DNA from: Propionibacteriaceae bacterium
Lineage (GTDB): Bacteria > Actinomycetota > Actinomycetes > Propionibacteriales > Propionibacteriaceae
Assembly: GCA_009780915.1 (NCBI GenBank)
Contig: WQZD01000003.1
Coordinates: forward strand, 85,147-149,146
Direction: 5' to 3'
DNA: 64,000 bases
Positions 1-8,639 of the stretch are shown piece by piece. The notes below the pieces were generated by a model. The model saw nothing but the letters and a program-made list of their open reading frames with translations, made no database searches and was not told the origin of the DNA. The translations under genes and the position numbers were made by a program. The stretch's first letter is position 1, and each line of letters begins with the position of its first letter.

Positions 1-532
1 CCCGCTGCTCGTCGGGGACCATCCGTCCCCCCACGTACACCTTGTACCCGTTGTCGGCCGCAGGATTGTGCGACGCGGTCACCATGACGCCCGCGTCGGC
101 GCCGAGACGTCGCACGGCGTAGGCCAACACCGGGGTGGGAACCGGGTCGGGCAAGAGCACGGCATCGCCCCCGTGCGCGGTGACGACGCCAGCCGTGTCG
201 AGGGCGAATCGGCGCGACTGGTGACGGGCGTCGTTTCCGATCACCACCACGGGGCGATCCACCCGGGAGGACAGATAGTCGACGAGCCCCTTCGCCGCCT
301 GGATGACCACAGCACGGTTCATCCTGTTCGGACCCGCGCCCATGGCGCCCCGAAGCCCGGCCGTGCCGAACTCCAGCCGAGAGGAGAACCGGTCGGCCAA
401 CTCCGCGTACGCCTCGGGATCCGTGTCGGCCCGTGCGAGCAGGTCACGCATCTCGCTCTGGGACTCGGCGTCCACGTCGTCACGGATCCATGCCTGCGCC
501 TGCTGGGCGAGGGTCGTGGTGGGAGGCGTCAT
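1..532 (-). CDS. Phosphohexomutase-family protein (PmmB/PGM2-like), 3' end outside window
   Basis: The N-terminal 177 residues of an alpha-D-phosphohexomutase are visible; the rest lies left of base 1. The start ATG at 532 follows the deoC stop by two bases. Seen: a GTAGLRG motif at about residues 56-62 and the catalytic serine loop TASHNP at 152-157, where Ser154 would be the phosphoserine. The family moves phosphate between the 1 and 5/6 positions of sugars. The gene follows deoA and deoC in one operon, and no deoB-type phosphopentomutase is visible. It may therefore convert (deoxy)ribose-1-phosphate to the 5-phosphate, as PGM2-type enzymes do. That is inference; phosphomannomutase is the usual automatic name for such proteins. 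Confidence 0.85.
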   Translation of the reverse strand, partial: MTPPTTTLAQQAQAWIRDDVDAESQSEMRDLLARADTDPEAYAELADRFSSRLEFGTAGLRGAMGAGPNRMNRAVVIQAAKGLVDYLSSRVDRPVVVIGNDARHQSRRFALDTAGVVTAHGGDAVLLPDPVPTPVLAYAVRRLGADAGVMVTASHNPAADNGYKVYVGGRMVPDEQR

Positions 533-534
533 CC

Positions 535-1188
535 TCAGCCCTCGTCGAGTTCGGCCAGGATGGCCGCGCTGCCCGACAGGCCCAGACGGTTGGCCCCGGC
601 CTCGATCATCGCCAGAGCTGTGTCGAGGGAGCGGATCCCCCCACTGGCCTTCACGCCCATCGTGTCCCCCACGGTGTCACGCATCAAGCGGACCGCGTGC
701 ACACTGGCGCCGCCGGCCGGGTGGAAGCCGGTCGAGGTCTTCACGAAGTCGGCGTTCGCGTCCATCGCGGCCCGGCACGCCAGAACGATCTCCTCGTCGC
801 TCAAGAGTGCCGACTCGATGATCACCTTGAGGACCACCGGGGAGGGGACGGCGTCGCGGACGGCCAGGATGTCGAGACCGACTCCCGCCCAGTCCTGCGC
901 TTTGGCGAGCCCGAGGTTGATGACCATGTCGACCTCGTCGGCGCCATCGCGCACGGCTTGCGCCGCTTCGGCGGCCTTCATCGCCGAGGTGTGCGCCCCA
1001 GACGGGAATCCACACACGACGGCCACCTTCAGTCCACGGGGGTCGAGCGGGAGCAGCGACGGGCTCACGCACACCGAGTAGACGCCCAACTGTGCGCCTT
1101 GCTCGACCAGGGACGCGACGTCGCTCGCCGTCGCCTCGGGCTTGAGCAGGGTGTGGTCGATCATCGAAGCCAGTTCCATGCGTCTCAT
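535..1188 (-). CDS. deoC: Deoxyribose-phosphate aldolase
   Basis: A 217-residue class I aldolase that splits 2-deoxyribose-5-phosphate into glyceraldehyde-3-phosphate and acetaldehyde in the cytoplasm, the last step of deoxynucleoside breakdown. The Schiff-base lysine is Lys150 in VKTSTGF, with Asp87 in EVDMVIN and Lys180 in VKASGG; all are intact. The length is normal for the short bacterial family. The start ATG at 1188 is supported by an AAGGAG box eight bases upstream; a second ATG three codons in is less well placed. It lies 56 bases after deoA and two bases before the phosphohexomutase gene, so it belongs to the nucleoside operon. Confidence 0.95.
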   Translation of the reverse strand: MRRMELASMIDHTLLKPEATASDVASLVEQGAQLGVYSVCVSPSLLPLDPRGLKVAVVCGFPSGAHTSAMKAAEAAQAVRDGADEVDMVINLGLAKAQDWAGVGLDILAVRDAVPSPVVLKVIIESALLSDEEIVLACRAAMDANADFVKTSTGFHPAGGASVHAVRLMRDTVGDTMGVKASGGIRSLDTALAMIEAGANRLGLSGSAAILAELDEG

Positions 1189-1244
1189 CGAAAATTCTCC
1201 TTCGTCGGGCCGTTCGGCACGTATCTATCCAGCGTAGCGGTTGA

Positions 1245-2612
1245 TCACGAGGCGGCCACACGATCGAGCACGACCGGGGTCCGCTCGATCGGCGACGCCC
1301 CGAATGTCCAGGCCCCCGTCAACGACTCACGAGCCCTGCTGAAGGTGTCGGGAGTGTCGGTGTGCAGGGTCGCCAGGGGCTGGCCCGTCGCCACCCAGTC
1401 TCCTGGTTTCGCGTGGAGTTCCACTCCCGCTCCAGCCTGCACGGTGTCGGTACGCACAGCGCGTCCCGCCCCGAGCCGCCAGGCCGCCTGGCCGACGCTG
1501 AGGGCGTCCACGCCCGTGACGTACCCGTCACACTCGCTGATCACCTGGTCGGTGTGGCGAGCCGTGGGCAAAGGGGCGTCCGCATCGCCGCCTTGAGCGG
1601 TGATGGTCGCGCGCCACGTGTCCATGGCTCGGCCGTCGTGGAGGGCTTCCACCAGGTCGGCCTCCCGCAGGAGCCCGGCTCGGCGCTGCGCCTCCGCGCT
1701 GTGAGGCGACACCCCAGCCGCGGGGATTCCGCGCTCGAGGACCACCTCGGCGGCGCAGTCCAGCATCTGGCGCGCCAGGGCCACGGTGAGGTCCACGACG
1801 TCGGCGGGTCCTCCTCCGGCGAGCACCTCCAGAGACTCGCGCACCTCAAGGGCGTTTCCGGCCGTGAGGCCCAAGGGTGTGGACATGTCGGTGACGAGAG
1901 CCACGGTGCGCACTCCGTGGTCCTCACCGATCTCGACCATGGTCCGCGCCAACTCCTGCGCGAGGTCGAGCCGTGTCATGAAGGCCCCGGAGCCGCACTT
2001 GACGTCCAAGACCAAAGCAGAGGTGCCTTCGGCGATCTTCTTGCTCATGATCGACGAGGCGATCAGGGGGATCGAGGCCACGGTGCCGGTGACGTCGCGC
2101 AGGGCGTACAGCTTGCGATCCGCGGGCGCCAGCCCGGACCCCGCCTGGCAGACCACGGCGCCCACCGACCTCAACTGCGCCATCATCTCGTCGGTGGTGA
2201 GCGCCGCTCTCCACCCCGGGATGGCCTCCAATTTGTCGAGGGTCCCTCCCGTGTGGCCCAGGCCTCGTCCGGAGAGCTGGGGAACGGCCACGCCGAAACT
2301 CGCCACCAACGCCGACAAAGGCAGGGTGATCTTGTCGCCGACCCCTCCTGTGGAGTGCTTGTCCACCGTGGGCCGGGGCAGGTCGGCGAAGTCCAGGCGT
2401 TCGCCCGAGGCGATCATGGCGTCGGTCCACCTGTTCAGCTCCGACCTGGTCAGACCGCGGAGGAAGATCGCCATCAGCAAGGCGGACATCTGTTCCTCGG
2501 CGACGGCCCCGCGTGTGTAGGCGTCGATCACCCAGTCGATCTGATCCTCCGTCAGGGTGTGCCCGTCACGCTTCGCCATGATGACGTCGACGGCGTCGAA
2601 GAGTTCAGACAT
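1245..2612 (-). CDS. deoA: Thymidine/pyrimidine-nucleoside phosphorylase
   Basis: A 455-residue phosphorylase that splits thymidine or deoxyuridine with phosphate to the base and deoxyribose-1-phosphate. Seen: the phosphate-binding KHSTGGVGDK at residues 85-94 and the family signature SGRGLGHTGGT at 114-124. The length fits DeoA/Pdp. The ATG at 2612 overlaps the end of cdd by eight bases, so the two are probably translationally coupled. Cdd makes (deoxy)uridine, which is a substrate for this enzyme, and DeoC consumes its sugar product. Whether it is thymidine-specific or a broader pyrimidine phosphorylase cannot be told from motifs alone. Confidence 0.95.
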   Translation of the reverse strand: MSELFDAVDVIMAKRDGHTLTEDQIDWVIDAYTRGAVAEEQMSALLMAIFLRGLTRSELNRWTDAMIASGERLDFADLPRPTVDKHSTGGVGDKITLPLSALVASFGVAVPQLSGRGLGHTGGTLDKLEAIPGWRAALTTDEMMAQLRSVGAVVCQAGSGLAPADRKLYALRDVTGTVASIPLIASSIMSKKIAEGTSALVLDVKCGSGAFMTRLDLAQELARTMVEIGEDHGVRTVALVTDMSTPLGLTAGNALEVRESLEVLAGGGPADVVDLTVALARQMLDCAAEVVLERGIPAAGVSPHSAEAQRRAGLLREADLVEALHDGRAMDTWRATITAQGGDADAPLPTARHTDQVISECDGYVTGVDALSVGQAAWRLGAGRAVRTDTVQAGAGVELHAKPGDWVATGQPLATLHTDTPDTFSRARESLTGAWTFGASPIERTPVVLDRVAAS

Positions 2613-3060
2613 GGTCGGCGCCTTCCGGGTCGCTGGGTCTCACGTCGCCTGACGCGTCGGTCGGTTGATGTGTCGCCAGATCGTCGGGACCGAAGGCCTG
2701 GGGCAGCATGTCCGCGAGGGCGCACTCGCCACGAGGGGTCGCCATCCTCAATGCCGGCCCACCGTGTTCGTAGAGCAGTTGCCGACACCGCCCGCACGGG
2801 GTGATGACCTGACCCGCCCCGTCGACGCAGGCGAAGGCCACCAGACGGCCGCCGCCGGACGCCGCCAGAGCGGACACGAGCCCGCACTCCGCGCACAACG
2901 TCAGCCCATAGGAGGCGTTCTCGACATTGCAGCCCGACACGAGTCGGCCGTCGTCGACCAGGGCGGCCGCCCCCACCGGATAGTGGGAGTACGGCGCGTA
3001 CGCCTTCGCAGCCGCGTCCGTCGCAGCGGACAGCAGCACAGTCCAATCCATCGATCTCAT
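2605..3060 (-). CDS. cdd: Cytidine deaminase
   Basis: A 151-residue zinc-dependent deaminase converting cytidine/deoxycytidine to uridine/deoxyuridine. The catalytic motif CAEC gives Cys56 and Glu58, and PCGRC gives Cys89 and Cys92; CNVENASYG precedes the first. This is the short homotetrameric class, with three zinc cysteines and the Glu proton shuttle. The ATG at 3060 overlaps the TGA of the upstream permease (ATGA). The last ~20 residues are acidic and polar and are not part of the usual fold. It works between the nucleoside importer and DeoA. Confidence 0.95.
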   Translation of the reverse strand: MRSMDWTVLLSAATDAAAKAYAPYSHYPVGAAALVDDGRLVSGCNVENASYGLTLCAECGLVSALAASGGGRLVAFACVDGAGQVITPCGRCRQLLYEHGGPALRMATPRGECALADMLPQAFGPDDLATHQPTDASGDVRPSDPEGADHV

Positions 3061-4355
3061 CCCTTGTACGGTTTGCCTTCCATCGCCGGTGGACGTACCC
3101 GTCCCACGAGTCCCGCCACGGCGAAGATCGTCACGAGGTAGGGGGCCATCAGCATGAACTGGCTAGGCACCTCCACCCCGACGACTCCCAAAGCGTTCTG
3201 CAGGTTGTCGGCGAAGCCGAACAACAGGGCCGCCACCAGGGCGCCCTTGGGTTTCCATCCACCGAGGATCATCGCCGCCAAGGCGATGTAGCCTCGCCCG
3301 GCGCTCATCTGCTTGCCGAAGGCCAGGCCGTTGGCCACGGTGAAGTACGCGCCTCCCAGACCGGCGATGGCGCCGCCGAGGATCGTGTTGAGCACGCGGG
3401 TGCGGTTGACCTTGATCCCGACCGTGTCGGCGGCACGGGGGTGCTCGCCGCAGGCGCGCAGGCGCAGTCCCCATTTGGACTTGAAGAGCAGGATCTGCAG
3501 GGCGATGACGGCGATGTACATCAGGTACACCAAAGCGTTCTGGTTGAACAGCACGGGTCCGATCACGGGGATCTCCGAGAGCACGGGGATCTGCCACTTC
3601 GGCAGTTTCACAGTCGCGGAGAACACGGCTGTGTTCCGGGTCAGCACGGTGGAGAACAGGTAGCTGGTCAGGCCGGTCACGAGGACGTTCAGGACGACGC
3701 CGACGATGATGTGGTCCACCCAGTACCGGACCGCGAACAAGGCCAACAAGGCGCCGATCACCGCCCCGGCGACAGGCGCCGAGATCAACCCGAGCCACGG
3801 GTTCTGGGAGACGGCGCCGACCACGGCGGCGAGGAAGGCGCCGGCGAGCAACTGGCCCTCGATGGAGACGTTGATGACACCCACGTGCTCGCACACCGTG
3901 CCGGCCATGGCGCCGAAGATCAACGGCACCGACAAGAACAAGGCGCCTGACAACAGAGACGTGAACTGCAAGGACGCGCCTCGTCCGGCCACCGCCCACA
4001 ACAGGAAGGAGGCCACGAAACAGGTCCCGAAAATGATGCCCATCCACGATCCGAGGCGTACTTTGCCGAAAGCCGTGGTGCGGGTGGCGGACGCCCACCA
4101 CGCCGATCCGGTGACGCACAGCATCGCCGCCACGAGGACGATCTCACTGGTGAGGCTGGGAAGGGCGAGGTTGATCGTGCCCAACCAGCGGTTGCCGGTG
4201 ACGATGGCCACCTGGCTGATCGCGGTCGAGGAGGTCGTCCCGGCGAAGCCGAAGGCGGCGGCGAGGGTGAACACCGACAAGGCGATGGGCAGCTTCCACG
4301 AGCGGGGTCGCATGTGATCGGTCACGAGGTCGTCGAGCAAGACAGCGGTGCTCAT
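3057..4355 (-). CDS. Nucleoside ABC transporter permease (YufQ/NupQ type)
   Basis: A 432-residue integral membrane protein of the BPD_transp_2 family, with many hydrophobic segments and the family stretch FGAMAGTVCEHVGVINVSIE, where an N-terminal glycine-rich helix leads into the core. It is one half of the heteromeric pore of a BMP-type nucleoside importer. The start ATG at 4355 overlaps the TGA of the preceding permease gene. The C-terminus ends in a short basic tail. The pairing with a second, different permease and with an Rbs-like double ATPase is standard for guanosine/nucleoside importers and argues against a sugar-only role. Confidence 0.9.
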   Translation of the reverse strand: MSTAVLLDDLVTDHMRPRSWKLPIALSVFTLAAAFGFAGTTSSTAISQVAIVTGNRWLGTINLALPSLTSEIVLVAAMLCVTGSAWWASATRTTAFGKVRLGSWMGIIFGTCFVASFLLWAVAGRGASLQFTSLLSGALFLSVPLIFGAMAGTVCEHVGVINVSIEGQLLAGAFLAAVVGAVSQNPWLGLISAPVAGAVIGALLALFAVRYWVDHIIVGVVLNVLVTGLTSYLFSTVLTRNTAVFSATVKLPKWQIPVLSEIPVIGPVLFNQNALVYLMYIAVIALQILLFKSKWGLRLRACGEHPRAADTVGIKVNRTRVLNTILGGAIAGLGGAYFTVANGLAFGKQMSAGRGYIALAAMILGGWKPKGALVAALLFGFADNLQNALGVVGVEVPSQFMLMAPYLVTIFAVAGLVGRVRPPAMEGKPYKG

Positions 4356-5596
4356 GCTGTCACCTCCTCACGTGTCGAGCGGGCATGGGCACGGGAGGTG
4401 GCCCTGCGTCGCCGTTCGGGGTCGGGCAGACGGAACAGGGCTCTCACCAGGGGTGGCGCGGCGATCAGCAGGACGATCACCGACTGGACGACGAGGATGA
4501 TGTCGATGGGGGTCCCTGTCACCGATTGCATCAGGTAACCGCCCGCCCTCAGTCCGCCGAAGAGCAGCCCCGCCAGGACCGTCCCCACCGGCTTGGACCG
4601 ACCGAGCAGGGCGACGGTGATCGCGTCGAATCCGAAGGTGGAGGCGATGTTCGCGTTGAGCTGCTGGGAGGCGGACGAGAGCAATTGGGAGGTGGCCGCG
4701 AGTCCGGCCAGTCCGCCCGAGAGGATCATCACCCACACGTAGGTCATCGAGACGTTCATGCCGGCCGTACGCGCGGCGTCTGGGTTCTCGCCCACCGCTC
4801 GGATACGGAATCCCAAGGTGGAGCGCTCCATGAGCCACCACACCCCCACGGCGGCCAGAATCGCCAAAACGAAGCCCAAATCGATGGGGGTGCCGAAGAA
4901 GTGGGGGAACTGGGCCGAGGGGTCCATGGTCGGGCTGATCGGCGCGTTGGACGTGGGTTTGCGGAACGCCTGCAACGTCAGCAGCCATCCGAGGAGGAAG
5001 ACGGCGATCGAGTTGAGCATGATCGTCACGATCACCTCGTTGGCGCCGGTCTTGGCCTTGAGGATGCCGGGGATGAACCCCCAGAGAGCCCCTCCGACGA
5101 AGGCGCCGATCAGGCACACGATCACATGGATCACGATCGGGAGGTGCCAGGAGAAGCCGACGTACCCGCACAGGACGGCGCCGAGGATGATCTGGCCCTG
5201 GGCGCCGATGTTGAACATCCCCGCGCGGAAACCGATGCCGAGCGCGAGACCCGCGAAGATCAGCGGGACGGAGTACGCGATCGTCTTGGTGATCGGGGCG
5301 ATCACGTCGGCCGCGTTATTCGCCGTGGACACGTTGACCACGGCCCCCTGGAAGAGGGAGGAGTACGCCCCGCCGACCGCGTGGCCCACCGCGCCGAAGA
5401 AGTCCGAGGGCTGGGCGAACAGGTACGCCGCCGTCTGCTGGACCTGCGCGTCGGCCGCCCCGATCAGGATCGCGCCGATCAGGAGGGCCACGACGATGGC
5501 GAGGAAGGAGGTCAGGTACGACGAGGTGGCCGCGGAGCGCAGCATGACTCGCCACGTGGGTCGAGGCGTGGACTGTTCCTGGGTCGTGTCACTCAC
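4352..5596 (-). CDS. Nucleoside ABC transporter permease (YufP/NupP type)
   Basis: A 414-residue multispanning permease, partner of the gene that follows. It contains the family motif region around LALGIGFRAGMFNIGAQGQ that precedes the core helices. It starts with GTG at 5596, overlapping the TGA of the ATPase gene (GTGA), which suggests translational coupling. The last ~25 residues are arginine-rich and cytoplasmic. Substrate choice rests on the neighbours cdd, deoA and deoC rather than on residues in this protein. Confidence 0.9.
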   Translation of the reverse strand: MSDTTQEQSTPRPTWRVMLRSAATSSYLTSFLAIVVALLIGAILIGAADAQVQQTAAYLFAQPSDFFGAVGHAVGGAYSSLFQGAVVNVSTANNAADVIAPITKTIAYSVPLIFAGLALGIGFRAGMFNIGAQGQIILGAVLCGYVGFSWHLPIVIHVIVCLIGAFVGGALWGFIPGILKAKTGANEVIVTIMLNSIAVFLLGWLLTLQAFRKPTSNAPISPTMDPSAQFPHFFGTPIDLGFVLAILAAVGVWWLMERSTLGFRIRAVGENPDAARTAGMNVSMTYVWVMILSGGLAGLAATSQLLSSASQQLNANIASTFGFDAITVALLGRSKPVGTVLAGLLFGGLRAGGYLMQSVTGTPIDIILVVQSVIVLLIAAPPLVRALFRLPDPERRRRATSRAHARSTREEVTA

Positions 5597-7185
5597 TGCC
5601 AGATTCCTTCCATGATCTCACCGGGGTCCGTCTCGTGGCCCTGACTCTGGGCGATGGCGTCGTCGTACGACACGCCCGCCATCATCAGGCCCAGGACATG
5701 GCGCGGCGTGTCGGGTGGGACGATGCCGACGAATCGGCCTTCGTACATGACGGCGATGCGGTCGGCGAGGGCCGTCACTTCGTTGAGCTCGGTGGACACG
5801 ATCACCACGGCCGTGCCCTTCTCCCGTTGCTGGAGGATGCGTGAATGGATGAACTCGATCGAGCCGATGTCCAAGCCGCGTGTGGGCTGAGAGGCGATCA
5901 GGACGGTCAGGTCGCGGGACAACTCCCTGGCCATGACGACCTTCTGCTGGTTGCCGCCGGACAGCGTCGCCAAGGCGGCGGAGGAGGATCCGGAGCGCAC
6001 ATCGTACTCGGCCACCCTCTCGGAGGCGTTGTGGGCGATGGCTCTCATGTTCATGGCCCCCCACTGGGAGAACGGCGCGGACGTGACCTGGTCGAGGATG
6101 AGGTTCTCGGCGATCGTGAACCCCGCCACCATGCCGTCCTTGCCGCGATCTTCAGGGACGAAGCCGACGCCCGAGGCGAGGATGGCTTTGACACTCTTGC
6201 CCGTCAGGTCCTCGACGACCTGCCCGCCGTCCTCAGCAGCACGGTGGAGGACGACCGACCCTGCGGTGGGACGGCGCAGGCCGATCAGCGTCTCTGCGAG
6301 CTCGGTCTGCCCATTGCCTTGGACCCCCGCGACCGCGAGGACTTCTCCCCGAGCGACGGAGAAGCTCAGATCGTCGAGGAGGACGCGCCCGTCGGTGTCG
6401 AGCAGTTCCAGACCGGTGACCTCCAGGGCCACGTCCCCTGCCGTGGCCTGTGGTTTGGTGACTTCGAGATCCACGTGGCGACCCACCATCATGGACGCCA
6501 GCTCGTTCTGGGACGCGGTCGGCTTGGTGTGTCCCACGACTTTGCCCAGTCGGATCACCGTGATCTCGTCGGCCACCTCCTGGACTTCACGGAGTTTGTG
6601 GGTGATGAACACGATGGAGGCGCCGGCCGTGGCCAACTGGCGCATGATGTCCATCAACTCGTCGGTCTCCTGAGGCGTCAGCACAGCAGTGGGCTCGTCC
6701 AGGATGAGGATCTGCGCGTGACGGGAGAGTGCTTTGATGATCTCGACCCTCTGCTGGACTCCGACGGGAAGGGTCTCCACGAGTGCGTCCGGATCGACGT
6801 CGAAACCGAATCGGTCGGAGATCTCTCTCACCACGGCACGGGCTTGGGCGATGTCGATCAAGCCGCCTGTGGTGGGCTCGCTGCCGAGGATGACGTTCTC
6901 GGCGACCGTGAACACGGGGATGAGCATGAAGTGCTGATGGACCATGCCGATCCCAGCCGCCATGGCGTCCCCGGGTCCCGAGAAATGGACGGGAACACCG
7001 TCGAGGAGGATCTCGCCCCCATCGGCCTCGTACAACCCGTACAACACATTCATGAGCGTCGATTTCCCAGCGCCGTTCTCACCGAGCAGCGCATGGATCT
7101 GTCCGGGTTCCACGATGAGATCGATGGCGTCATTGGCGATGAAATCGCCGAACTTCTTCGTCACATGACGCAGTTCAAGCCTCAC
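5593..7185 (-). CDS. Nucleoside ABC transporter ATP-binding protein (double nucleotide-binding domain)
   Basis: A 530-residue fused double ATPase (RbsA/MglA/NupO type) that powers the two permeases. The first half has Walker A GENGAGKST at residues 35-43 and Walker B LILDEPTAVL. The second half has a degenerate Walker A (GVQGNGQTE), the signature LSGGNQQ and ASQPTRGLD, as is normal for this family. I chose the GTG at 7185, giving VRLELRHVTKKF, because AAGGAGG lies seven bases upstream. A longer reading frame reaches 7314, but its extra 43 residues do not resemble the family and cross the intergenic gap to the lipoprotein gene. Confidence 0.92.
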   Translation of the reverse strand: MRLELRHVTKKFGDFIANDAIDLIVEPGQIHALLGENGAGKSTLMNVLYGLYEADGGEILLDGVPVHFSGPGDAMAAGIGMVHQHFMLIPVFTVAENVILGSEPTTGGLIDIAQARAVVREISDRFGFDVDPDALVETLPVGVQQRVEIIKALSRHAQILILDEPTAVLTPQETDELMDIMRQLATAGASIVFITHKLREVQEVADEITVIRLGKVVGHTKPTASQNELASMMVGRHVDLEVTKPQATAGDVALEVTGLELLDTDGRVLLDDLSFSVARGEVLAVAGVQGNGQTELAETLIGLRRPTAGSVVLHRAAEDGGQVVEDLTGKSVKAILASGVGFVPEDRGKDGMVAGFTIAENLILDQVTSAPFSQWGAMNMRAIAHNASERVAEYDVRSGSSSAALATLSGGNQQKVVMARELSRDLTVLIASQPTRGLDIGSIEFIHSRILQQREKGTAVVIVSTELNEVTALADRIAVMYEGRFVGIVPPDTPRHVLGLMMAGVSYDDAIAQSQGHETDPGEIMEGIWQ

Positions 7186-7337
7186 GACTGATCCTCCTTG
7201 ACTGTCGGTCGTGCTGAAAATACTATCTGATAGATCCCCCTGTGCCCCTGTGCGACCTGTCGGGTCCGGGCGCATCCTTATCAGATGGCCCGGACCCGAC
7301 ACGTCGTCGCTCATGCGGCGAACGCCGCCTCAATCGA

Positions 7338-8408
7338 TCACTGAGGATCGGACGGCGACACGACCTTCAGCTTGCCCGACGCGATGTCGGCCTGCAGCTG
7401 GTTGATCTTGTCCTTGACCTCTTGCGGGATCTTGGAGTCGAAGTTGTGGTACGGAGCGATGCCCACACCGCCGTTGGCCAAGGTGCCCACGTACGGCGTG
7501 TTGGAGTAGGTGCCGTCCTCGGTGGCCTTGATCGTGTCGAAGACGGACTGGCCGATCTCCTTCATGACCGAGGTCAAGAACAGGTCCTGGTACTGAGGAG
7601 CGGTCTCGAAGCCGTCGGCGTCCACCCAGATGATGGCGACGTTCCCGGCGTCCTGAGCCGCCATGGCAGCGCCGTTGCCCACGGGGCCGGCGACGGGCAT
7701 GACCACGTCAGCGCCAGCCTCGATGAAGTTCTTCGTGGTGATCTGGCCCTTGGACTGATCCTCGAAGTCGCCCGTGAAGGAGCCCTTCTGCGTGGCCTTG
7801 TCCCACCCGAGGACCTGGACGGTCTTCCCGGAATCCGCGTTGTACTGAGCCACACCGTCGACGAAGCCGTCCATGAAGATGGTCACCGAGGGGATCTGCA
7901 TGCCGCCGAAGGTGGCGACCACACCGGTGGTGCTGTACGCGGCGGCCAGGTACCCGGCGAGGAAGGACGCGTCCGAGGTCTTGAAGACCAAGGGCTTCAC
8001 GTTCGGCAGCTCGATGGAGTTGTCGTCGATGATGGCGAAATGGGTGTCGGGGTTCGCGGTGGCCTGCGCCTTGGTGGCCTCGGCGAGCATGAATCCGACG
8101 GTGATGGTCAGATCGCAGTTGTTGGTCTGCATGCTCTCCAGGTTGGGAGCGAAGTCAGAGGCGTTCTGGGACTCGGCGCTCTTGATGGTCACGCCCAGTT
8201 CGTCCTGGGCCTTGACCAGTCCCTCGAACCCGGACTGGTTGAACGACTTGTCATCGAACCCGCCCTGGTCGGAGATCATGCACGCGAGGAAGTTGCTGGC
8301 GCTGCCTGTCGCACCCGTCGATGGGTTGGACTGCGGCGCGGACGCGCACCCGGCCAGCGCGAGAGCCGCGGCCGTGATCAGCACCGCTGATGCTGCTAGT
8401 TTCTTCAC
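7338..8408 (-). CDS. BMP-family nucleoside-binding lipoprotein
   Basis: A 356-residue periplasmic-type binding protein anchored as a lipoprotein. The signal has a KK n-region, a hydrophobic stretch at residues 5-17 and the lipobox LAGC with Cys21. The mature part resembles PnrA/BmpA (for example ACMISDQGGFDDKSFNQSG), a family whose characterised members bind purine nucleosides. I chose the GTG at 8408 because it puts KK directly before the signal core and an AGGA lies upstream; the frame opens 29 codons earlier without a sensible signal peptide. It is the first gene of the nucleoside operon, and the 150-base gap to the ATPase gene would let it be made in excess. Confidence 0.92.
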   Translation of the reverse strand: MKKLAASAVLITAAALALAGCASAPQSNPSTGATGSASNFLACMISDQGGFDDKSFNQSGFEGLVKAQDELGVTIKSAESQNASDFAPNLESMQTNNCDLTITVGFMLAEATKAQATANPDTHFAIIDDNSIELPNVKPLVFKTSDASFLAGYLAAAYSTTGVVATFGGMQIPSVTIFMDGFVDGVAQYNADSGKTVQVLGWDKATQKGSFTGDFEDQSKGQITTKNFIEAGADVVMPVAGPVGNGAAMAAQDAGNVAIIWVDADGFETAPQYQDLFLTSVMKEIGQSVFDTIKATEDGTYSNTPYVGTLANGGVGIAPYHNFDSKIPQEVKDKINQLQADIASGKLKVVSPSDPQ

Positions 8409-8508
8409 AATTTTTCCTATCCATTGTGTGATGGAGGGTTCCCTCCTTTTGGCATCAATACCATACCCGTCTGAAGCAATCGGAAACCACCCCAATCCCG
8501 CCAGACAA

Positions 8509-8526
8509 GGTCACATTTTGGTCACA
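8509..8526. repeat. Direct repeat GGTCACA x2, spaced 11 bp
   Basis: GGTCACA occurs at 8509-8515 and again at 8520-8526, one helical turn apart, about 100 bases upstream of the lipoprotein start. Read on the minus strand the half-site is TGTGACC, which resembles a CRP/GlxR half-site but is arranged directly rather than inverted. It may bind a regulator of the nucleoside operon; this is inference. Confidence 0.4.
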
Positions 8527-8598
8527 ATCTGGCATCCGGTGGACGTCAGGCCCGTCCGCCCTCCTCCCCCGCTGGCAGCACATTGACATAGTATTACG

Positions 8599-8612
8599 AA
8601 CGATATATCGTT
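8599..8612. promoter_or_regulatory. Probable PadR operator (perfect 14-bp palindrome)
   Basis: AACGATATATCGTT is a perfect palindrome overlapping the predicted -10 of padR, 28 bases before its start codon. Position and symmetry suggest autorepression by the PadR-like protein encoded just downstream. It may also affect the divergent nucleoside operon. Confidence 0.6.
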
Positions 8613-8639
8613 GATATGTCTATCGCGAAAGGAGACACC

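Larger units (their letters stand above)
8409..8639. promoter_or_regulatory. Divergent control region between nucleoside operon and padR
   Basis: This 231-base region holds the promoters of two divergent units. On the plus strand TTGACA at 8583-8588 is followed after 17 bases by TATCGT, giving a padR promoter. A perfect palindrome AACGATATATCGTT covers the -10. Nearer the operon side are two direct copies of GGTCACA. Close to the lipoprotein start is GGAGGGTTCCCTCC at about 8433-8446, a small inverted repeat in the leader. I see no riboswitch structure that I can name. Confidence 0.6.

Noticed and set aside
8409..8580. Purine-type riboswitch before the nucleoside operon
   Set aside because: I could not find a conserved three-way junction or expression platform; only a short inverted repeat near 8433-8446 is visible.
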